Source: Pseudonocardia autotrophica (GTDB taxonomy: Bacteria; Actinomycetota; Actinomycetes; Mycobacteriales; Pseudonocardiaceae). From it: a stretch of 64,000 nt of DNA. Under the pieces are notes generated by a model that was not told the origin of the DNA, searched no databases, and saw only the letters and a program-made list of their open reading frames with translations. The DNA is taken from NCBI RefSeq assembly GCF_003945385.1, contig NZ_AP018920.1, forward strand, positions 4,464,001 through 4,528,000. Direction: 5' to 3'. Numbering within the stretch: position 1 is the first letter of the stretch; each line of letters begins with the position of its first letter. Below, piece by piece: positions 58,669-64,000 of this stretch. Position numbers and translations under genes: made by a program.

Positions 58669-59529
58669 TCAGCTCCCGGTGTCGGCCCGCTGGCCGTAGC
58701 CGGAGGCGGCGTAGCCACCGTTCGAACCGGATCGGTTCGCGTTGGCCGAGTTGTCCGTCGGCGCAGCCGAGCCGCGTCCTTCCAGGTCGCGCAGCTGCGA
58801 CTCCAGATAGGTCTTGAGCCGGGTGCGGTACTCGCGCTCGAAGGTGCGGAGCTCGTCGATCTTCTTCTCCAGCACGGACTTGTCCCGCTGGATCGCACCC
58901 ATGATCTCGTTCTGCTTGCGCTCGGCATCACTGACCAGGCCGGATGCCTTGTCGCGGGACTGGCGCTCGAGTGTCTCGGAGCGGGTCCGCGCGTCGTTGA
59001 GCATGGTCTCGGCACGCGAGCGCGCGTCGTTGACCAGGCCGTCCGCCTTCGTCCGGGCGTCGGAGAGGAGCTGCTCGGACTTGGTCCGCGCATCCGACAG
59101 CATCGTGTCGGCCTCGTTCTTCGCCTCGGCCGTGAGCCGGTCGGCCATCTCCTGGGCGAGGCCCAGGACCTTGGCCGCCTGCACGTGGTGGTCACCACCG
59201 TCGGCGTCGGCGGATCCCCCCACACCGGCGAGCTGGGGGGCAGGGGCGCCGCCACCTCGGCCCAGCGGCGACGGAGACGCCTGCAGCGCCTGCGTCTGTG
59301 CCGGGGCCGGCTGGTTGCGGGCCTCGTCCAGGTCGGCCTCGGCATCGCCGAGGCGCTGCTCGAGCTGCGCGACCTGGTCTCGTAGGTCGTCGTTCTCCCC
59401 GATCAGCCGGGCCAGTTCGGCCTCGACCAGATCGAGGAAGGCGTCGACCTCGTCCTCGTTGTACCCCCGCTTCCCGATCGGGGGTTTGCTGAACGCGACG
59501 TTGTGAACGTCGGCGGGCGTCAGCGGCAT
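58669..59529 (-). CDS. wag31: DivIVA-like polar growth protein Wag31
   Basis: A 286-residue coiled-coil protein that marks cell poles and directs polar wall growth in actinobacteria. The membrane-binding N-terminus is [20 protein letters not shown] followed by [21 protein letters not shown] first coiled coil, a Gly/Pro/Ala-rich linker (residues 75-110) and a long second coiled coil follow. The second includes four ~11-residue repeats of the form (M/L)(L/V)xDAR(T/S)(K/R)xxx. The C-terminus is Ser/Asn/Gly-rich. It ends the ftsZ-pgeF-yggS-sepF-yggT-wag31 cluster. Confidence 0.95.
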   Translation of the reverse strand: MPLTPADVHNVAFSKPPIGKRGYNEDEVDAFLDLVEAELARLIGENDDLRDQVAQLEQRLGDAEADLDEARNQPAPAQTQALQASPSPLGRGGGAPAPQLAGVGGSADADGGDHHVQAAKVLGLAQEMADRLTAEAKNEADTMLSDARTKSEQLLSDARTKADGLVNDARSRAETMLNDARTRSETLERQSRDKASGLVSDAERKQNEIMGAIQRDKSVLEKKIDELRTFEREYRTRLKTYLESQLRDLEGRGSAAPTDNSANANRSGSNGGYAASGYGQRADTGS

Positions 59530-59576
59530 CGGATCACCTCATGCGGTCCTCGGCGGCACTCCTGGGTGACTGGGGC

Positions 59577-59873
59577 TCAACCCAGGAGCTGTGATCTGAC
59601 GGCGCTCATCGAGATGAACACCACCAGCAACAGCACCATAATCGACAGGTCCAGTCCTACGCCTCCGATACGGACGACGGGGATCACTCTCCGCAGCAAC
59701 TTGACCGGAGGGTCGGTCGCGGTGAAGACGACCTCGAGCGCCACCGCGGGGGCTCCGGCCGGGCGCCACTGGCGCGCGAACGACCGGACCATCTCGACGA
59801 CGATCCGGGCCGCGAGCAGCAGCCAGAAGAAGAACAGGACGTAATAGATCAAGAAGCCGATGGCGGTGGACAC
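59577..59873 (-). CDS. YggT-family membrane protein
   Basis: A 98-residue protein with two YggT-type hydrophobic regions (IGFLIYYVLFFFWLLLAARI and LSIMVLLLVVFISM) separated by the conserved PPVKLLRRVIPVVRIGGVGLD loop. In M. tuberculosis the corresponding gene (Rv2146c) lies between sepF and wag31, as here. Its function is unknown; a division-related role is inferred from neighbours. Confidence 0.92.
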   Translation of the reverse strand: MSTAIGFLIYYVLFFFWLLLAARIVVEMVRSFARQWRPAGAPAVALEVVFTATDPPVKLLRRVIPVVRIGGVGLDLSIMVLLLVVFISMSAVRSQLLG

Positions 59874-59876
59874 GCG

Positions 59877-60635
59877 TCAATCCTGTCGGAAAGCCCCGCG
59901 CTCGGCGAGCCTGCGCGCGTCGTCCGCGGACACCTCGACGTCCGCCGGGGTGAGAAGGAACACCCGGTCGGTGACCTTGTCGATCGATCCGCGCAGCGCG
60001 AATGCCAGGCCTGCGGCGAAGTCCACCAGGCGTTTCGCGGCTGCGCCGTCCAGATCGGTGAGGTTCATGATGACCGGCACACCGTCGCGGTAGCGCTCGC
60101 CGATCGTGCGCGCCTCGTTGTAGCTCCGGGGGTGCAGCGTCGTGATCGAGGCCGGCGCGACGGCCGTCCGGTCGCGCTGCTCGGGCACCGCCGAGGGCAC
60201 CGGCGCCGGCGCGATCGGCGTCGGCCGCTCCTCGCGCTGAGGTTCCCGAGAGGGGCTCCGGAAGGCGTCCGGATCCATCGCGAGCGACCCGCGGACAGCC
60301 GCTCCGGCGGCCCCACCGATCGGCGAGACCCGGCCGAGATGATCATTCGGCTCCCGCTCACCGCGCAGATCGGGCCGCACACCGCGCGCCGGACGGGGCG
60401 TGTCCCGCGCCGTGCGGGGACCCCAGCCGTCGTCGTAGCCCGTGGGGGCGTCGTATCGTTCGTCGCCGTAACCGTCCTGGTCGGCGAACCGACCCGAAGC
60501 GGTCGCCCAGCGGTCGCCGCGACCGCTCGAAGAGTGCTCGTGGGCCGCCCGGTAGTGGCCCGGATCATCCACGTAGTCCATCTCATCGGCCGGGACCATG
60601 CCGAAGTACGCCTTCAGCCGGTACATCGCGCTCAT
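59877..60635 (-). CDS. sepF: Cell division protein SepF
   Basis: A 252-residue FtsZ partner that anchors the Z-ring to the membrane. The N-terminal amphipathic helix is MSAMYRLKAYFGMVPADEMD. A long Asp/Arg/Pro-rich linker (residues 20-155) leads to the compact SepF core (ITTLHPRSYNEARTIGERYR, VPVIMNLTDLDGAAAKRLVD, FAAGLAFALRGSIDKVTDRV, FLLTP). ATG 60635 has GAGGGG 7 nt upstream; further upstream ATGs lack family similarity. Confidence 0.94.
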   Translation of the reverse strand: MSAMYRLKAYFGMVPADEMDYVDDPGHYRAAHEHSSSGRGDRWATASGRFADQDGYGDERYDAPTGYDDGWGPRTARDTPRPARGVRPDLRGEREPNDHLGRVSPIGGAAGAAVRGSLAMDPDAFRSPSREPQREERPTPIAPAPVPSAVPEQRDRTAVAPASITTLHPRSYNEARTIGERYRDGVPVIMNLTDLDGAAAKRLVDFAAGLAFALRGSIDKVTDRVFLLTPADVEVSADDARRLAERGAFRQD

Positions 60636-60741
60636 CCGCTGTCCCCTCGCAGTACTGCTCGACTCCGTACGCACTCACCTCGCGCGCACCCGCGTTCTGG
60701 CGACGGTCTCGCCGATGGCCTATACCCGCACCGACCAGCGA

Positions 60742-61494
60742 TTACTCGGAGGTTATCCGCCGGTCCCCCACAAGGGCCGTACCGACACGCACCACTGTCG
60801 AACCGTGATCGACCGCGATCTCCAGGTCACCGCTCATTCCGGCGGACAACGTGCGGGCCGACGGGTGCCGTTCCCGGACCCGGCCGGCCGCCTCGGCGAT
60901 CGCGGCGAACGACTCGGCGGGCTCCGGGCCGAGTGGCGCCACCGCCATCAGGCCGGCCAGCTCCAGCCCGGGCAGCTCCGCGACCAGGTCGGCGAGTGCC
61001 TCCAGGCCGTCGGCGGGTACGCCGCCGCGCCCGGGGTCACCGTCCACGCTGTACTGCAGGAGCACCGGCAGCGGTCCGCTCCCCTGTCCCGTCTCGCGCA
61101 GCCGGGCGACCTCCTTGTCGATCGTCCTGGCCAGCCGGGACGAGTCGACGGACTGGATTCCGCTCACCCACGGGAGCACCATGCGTACCTTGTTGCGCTG
61201 CAGGCCACCGACGAAATGCCAGCGGGGCGCCGCACCGGGGCGGGCGGTGGCCACGTCGTGCACCTTGGCCGCCAGTTCCTGGGCCCGGTTCTCGGCGAAC
61301 TCCACCAGCCCGAGATCGAGGAGAGCGGCGACGTCGGCCGGTGGGACGGTCTTGGTCACCGCCAGCAGGGAGACCTCGGCGGGATCACGGCCCGCGGCGC
61401 GGCAGGCGGCGTCCAGGCGTTCGCGGACCGCGGCGAGGCGTTCGGTCAGTTCGGCGGTGCGTTCCGGGGTGTCGGGCTCGGCCACACCGGTCAT
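60742..61494 (-). CDS. PLP-binding protein YggS/PLPBP
   Basis: A 250-residue single-domain PLP-homeostasis protein (COG0325). The PLP Lys is in VSLLAVTKTVPPADVAALLD. FAENRAQELAAKV, WHFVGGLQRNKVRMVLPW and the phosphate-binding end LSAGMSGDLEIAVDHGSTVV, VRVGTALVG, are typical. FVGGLQRNK replaces the usual FIGxLQxNK. ATG 61494 overlaps the pgeF stop (ATGA). Position between sepF and ftsZ matches other actinobacteria. Confidence 0.94.
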   Translation of the reverse strand: MTGVAEPDTPERTAELTERLAAVRERLDAACRAAGRDPAEVSLLAVTKTVPPADVAALLDLGLVEFAENRAQELAAKVHDVATARPGAAPRWHFVGGLQRNKVRMVLPWVSGIQSVDSSRLARTIDKEVARLRETGQGSGPLPVLLQYSVDGDPGRGGVPADGLEALADLVAELPGLELAGLMAVAPLGPEPAESFAAIAEAAGRVRERHPSARTLSAGMSGDLEIAVDHGSTVVRVGTALVGDRRITSE

Positions 61495-62285
61495 CGTGCC
61501 GCGCGGACACCGGCGCTGCGAGAGTTGCGCACGTCACGCGGGTCGAGCCAGGTGATCGCGGCCTGGCGGCCGCACCGGCCCTCGCGGCGGTGGCTGTAGA
61601 GGTCCGGGTCCTCGATGGTGCAGCGCGGATCGGTGCCGACCCGGCTCACCCCGAGATCGGCGAGCCGGCGGGAGAGACCGGCCCGCAGGTCCAGCCCGGC
61701 GGTGCCGGTGCGGGTGGTCGACGCGCTGCCGGGCAGCGCGGCCTCCACCTCGTCGCGCATCGCCCGCGGGACCTCGTAGCAGCGTCCGCAGACCGCGGGC
61801 CCGAGCAGCACCTCGAGCCGGTCCACGGTGGCCCCGAGTGCGGTCATCTCGTCGATCACGGCGTCCAGTACCCCGGACGCGGCGCCGACCCGGCCGGCGT
61901 GTGCCGCCCCGACCACCCCGGCCACCGGGTCACCGAGCAGCACCGGGACGCAGTCCGCGGCGAGCACCGCGATGCCGAGCAACGGCACGTCGGTCACCAC
62001 CGCGTCGACGTCCGGCAGGTCGGGGGCGACCCCGCCGGTACCGGGCCGGGCACGTGGCGTCTCCCGGAGGACGGCCACCTCGCGGCCGTGTACCTGGCGC
62101 AGGAAGACCAGCCCGGCCAGGCCCAGCTCGCGCACGATCCGGGCCCGGTTCGCGCTCACCGCGGCCGGGTCGTCACCGACTCCGAGCGACAGGTTGAACC
62201 GGGAGAACGGACCGGTCGACCGGCCGCCCGCCCGGGTCGTCGTGACCCGCCGGACCCGGAGCGGCGGCGAGTCGGCCTGCGTCAT
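61491..62285 (-). CDS. pgeF: Laccase-domain protein, peptidoglycan editing factor PgeF/YfiH
   Basis: A 264-residue DUF152/YfiH-family protein. The copper/zinc-site histidines and cysteine are in FLRQVHGREVAVL, LAADCVPVLLGDPVAGVVGA and [35 protein letters not shown] and VCGRCYEVP are also conserved. In other bacteria the family edits misincorporated L-serine from peptidoglycan precursors. That function is inherited from the family. It starts 2 nt after the ftsZ stop. Confidence 0.93.
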   Translation of the reverse strand: MTQADSPPLRVRRVTTTRAGGRSTGPFSRFNLSLGVGDDPAAVSANRARIVRELGLAGLVFLRQVHGREVAVLRETPRARPGTGGVAPDLPDVDAVVTDVPLLGIAVLAADCVPVLLGDPVAGVVGAAHAGRVGAASGVLDAVIDEMTALGATVDRLEVLLGPAVCGRCYEVPRAMRDEVEAALPGSASTTRTGTAGLDLRAGLSRRLADLGVSRVGTDPRCTIEDPDLYSHRREGRCGRQAAITWLDPRDVRNSRSAGVRAAR

Positions 62286-62287
62286 GT

Positions 62288-63655
62288 TCAGCGCCGCATG
62301 AACGGCGGGACGTCCACCTCGTCGTCGACCGGGTCGGCCGGCCGGGCCGCCGGGGCGGCACCGTTGCCGTGGACGTTGCCCGAGGGCGGCGCCGGGGTGT
62401 GCTCGGTGCCGGCCGGGGCCTCCTGGCGGAGGTCCGGCTGCCGGGGCGCGGGGGCGCTGGGCTGCGCGGGCGGCAGCACACCGGTCCGCTCCGGCGAGGA
62501 CGGGACCGAGGCAGGCAGGTCCGGCGTCGTCTGTGCCACACCGGCCCCCGAGCCGTAGCCGGCCGGGTTCTGCTGCGGCGCGGCGGGCTGGGCAGGCTGC
62601 GCGGGCTGCGCCGGGGGCTGTCCCGTCGCGGCGGCTCCGGCCGCCGGCTCGGACGCCTTCTGGGCGCCGCGGCTGAACACGGCCGGTTCCAGCTTCTTGT
62701 GGGTCGGGGTTCCGCCCTCGAAGCCGGCTGCTATCACGGTGACCCGCACCTCGTCACCGAGCGAGTCGTCGATCACGGTGCCGAAGATGATGTTGGCCTC
62801 GGGGTGCGCGGCCTCCTGGACCAGCGACGCCGCCTCGTGGATCTCGAACAGACCCAGGTCGGAACCACCCGCGATGGAGAGCAGCACGCCCTGCGCGCCG
62901 TCCATCGAGGCTTCGAGCAGCGGGGAGTTGATGGCCTTCTCGGCGGCCTGCACCGCCCGGCCCTCACCGCGCGCGGACCCTATTCCCATCAGCGCCGAGC
63001 CGGCACCGGACATGACCGACTTGACGTCGGCGAAGTCCAGGTTGATCAGGCCCGGGGTGGTGATCAGGTTGGTGATCCCCTGGACGCCGGAGAGCAGCAC
63101 CTCGTCGGCGGAGCGGAAGGCGTCCATCAGCGAGACGCCGACGTCGCCGAGCTGCAGCAGCCGGTCGTTCGGGATGACGATCAGGGTGTCGCACTCGTTG
63201 CGCAGGGCCTGGATGCCGTCCTCGGCCTGGCCGGCGCGACGGCGACCCTCGAAGGTGAACGGGCGGGTGACCACACCGATCGTCAGCGCGCCGAGCTTGC
63301 GGGCGATCGACGCGACGACCGGCGCACCGCCGGTGCCGGTGCCGCCGCCCTCGCCCGCGGTGACGAAGACCATGTCGGCCCCCTTGAGGACCTCCTCGAT
63401 CTCCTCGGCGTGGTCCTCGGCGGCCTTGCCACCGACGTCGGGGTTGGCGCCGGCACCGAGACCGCGCGTCAGCTCACGGCCGATGTCGAGCTTCACATCG
63501 GCGTCCGACATCAGGAGGGCCTGGGCGTCGGTGTTCACCGCGATGAACTCGACCCCCTTGAGGCCGACCTCGATCATGCGGTTGACGGCGTTCACGCCGC
63601 CGCCACCGATGCCGACGACCTTGATCACGGCCAGGTAGTTGTGCGGGGGCGTCAT
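62288..63655 (-). CDS. ftsZ: Cell division protein FtsZ
   Basis: A 455-residue tubulin-like GTPase forming the Z-ring. The GTPase region starts [20 protein letters not shown]; the tubulin signature is [20 protein letters not shown], and the T7 loop is [20 protein letters not shown] with its catalytic Asp. The C-terminal linker (residues ~320-445) is Pro/Ala/Gln-rich, including [11 protein letters not shown] repeats. The conserved C-terminal peptide is [11 protein letters not shown], which binds SepF. ATG 63655 has AAGG about 9 nt upstream and is chosen over 63664. Confidence 0.98.
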   Translation of the reverse strand: MTPPHNYLAVIKVVGIGGGGVNAVNRMIEVGLKGVEFIAVNTDAQALLMSDADVKLDIGRELTRGLGAGANPDVGGKAAEDHAEEIEEVLKGADMVFVTAGEGGGTGTGGAPVVASIARKLGALTIGVVTRPFTFEGRRRAGQAEDGIQALRNECDTLIVIPNDRLLQLGDVGVSLMDAFRSADEVLLSGVQGITNLITTPGLINLDFADVKSVMSGAGSALMGIGSARGEGRAVQAAEKAINSPLLEASMDGAQGVLLSIAGGSDLGLFEIHEAASLVQEAAHPEANIIFGTVIDDSLGDEVRVTVIAAGFEGGTPTHKKLEPAVFSRGAQKASEPAAGAAATGQPPAQPAQPAQPAAPQQNPAGYGSGAGVAQTTPDLPASVPSSPERTGVLPPAQPSAPAPRQPDLRQEAPAGTEHTPAPPSGNVHGNGAAPAARPADPVDDEVDVPPFMRR

Positions 63656-63976
63656 GCGCGGCACCTTCCAGTCGCTCGGGGGTCCGGTCCAGCTCCGGGT
63701 ACCCCGGGCCTTCGGGCGAGACGCTAAGTCGCCGCCCCGGCCCGGGTCCAGCAGGCGCGCCGCGCGCGGACAACACCCCGCCCGGGTGGTTCACCGTTCC
63801 GGTCACGTGAAACGCACACGGTCGCCATCCGGTCACGCTCCGCCGACCTCGCCCTCGGTAGGGCGGGGATCGCGCCCGCACCGGCTCGCCCGGCCCCGGG
63901 TGGCCGGAGAGATCGGCCGGAGCGGCGCGACGGCCGTTCGGGTGGCGTCGCGTCCCGTTCGTGCGTGCTTGTCCGA
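63656..63976. other. ftsZ upstream region
   Basis: A 321-bp gap between ftsZ and the gene to the right. A possible -10 (TAGCGT on the minus strand, 63726-63721) would give a 58-nt leader with a ribosome-binding site. No gene is seen. Confidence 0.45.
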
Positions 63977-64000
63977 TCAGCGACGGACCGTCACCAGGGC
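63977..64000 (-). CDS. Probable 3' end of ftsQ
   Basis: The last seven codons before a TGA at 63979-63977 read ALVTVRR on the minus strand. FtsQ genes in actinobacteria lie directly upstream of ftsZ and end with a similar short basic tail. Too little is present for a firm call. Confidence 0.35.
   Translation of the reverse strand, partial: ALVTVRR

Overview
The window is chromosomal DNA of a very GC-rich actinobacterium. Gene content and protein features point to the Pseudonocardiaceae, probably Pseudonocardia or a close relative. Supporting signs are DUF3558 lipoprotein genes, FCD/GntR and NarL-type regulators, GTG starts, PriA-type HisA, NrtR-controlled NAD genes, BsaP beside BioB, a translational ileS T-box, and gene order resembling the Mycobacterium tuberculosis ileS-dnaE-bio-nad-his-trp-lgt region. 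I see no rRNA, tRNA, CRISPR array, insertion sequence or prophage.

Layout, mostly read on the minus strand. (1) 1-3.4 kb: accessory genes, namely an aminoglycoside phosphotransferase-like gene cut by the window edge, a DUF2461 gene, an ESX-like helical protein with a DUF3558 lipoprotein, and the stump of an oxidoreductase. (2) 3.4-7.4 kb: lgt, trpC, a Trp-associated membrane protein and trpE; trpB and trpA are missing between trpC and lgt. (3) 7.5-13.9 kb: a two-component system, a membrane protein, a GntR regulator with DUF3311 and SSS transporter genes, and an MpaB-like oxygenase. (4) 13.9-26.2 kb: histidine genes split into hisI-F-A-H and hisB-C-D by an insertion holding a Cys-leader/sulfurtransferase unit, an ABC exporter and a second two-component system. 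(5) 26.4-28.3 kb: an Uma2 gene with an amber codon and a winged-helix protein. (6) 28.3-33.5 kb: nadC-nadB-nadA facing nrtR, then a Lon-N-like gene. (7) 33.5-43.4 kb: ABC-F, MazF-like, bsaP-bioB-bioD-bioF, thioredoxin, a SulP-carbonic anhydrase fusion and bioA. (8) 43.4-53.6 kb: paaX-like, dnaE, HAD, RluD-like, lspA, methyltransferase and two secreted paralogues. (9) 53.6-64 kb: ileS with its T-box, a disordered membrane protein, and the division cluster wag31-yggT-sepF-yggS-pgeF-ftsZ, with the probable end of ftsQ at the edge.

How genes work together: the trp and his genes form tightly overlapping operons (ATGA/GTGA junctions). PriA-type HisA probably serves both pathways, since no trpF is present. 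The nad operon faces its likely NrtR repressor. The bio genes plus bsaP make biotin. lgt, lspA and the lipoprotein belong to one maturation pathway. ftsZ, sepF and wag31 form the division and polar growth cluster.

The strongest cross-window signal is regulatory. At least eleven genes have a TAnnnT hexamer (often TAGGCT, TACCCT or TACCGT) exactly 6-7 nt before the start codon with no Shine-Dalgarno sequence, the expected pattern for leaderless mRNAs. One of them drives a 39-codon cysteine-type leader peptide. That peptide is followed by a six-copy array of ~32 nt repeats and then the sulfurtransferase gene. This is the best candidate here for an undescribed regulatory arrangement.
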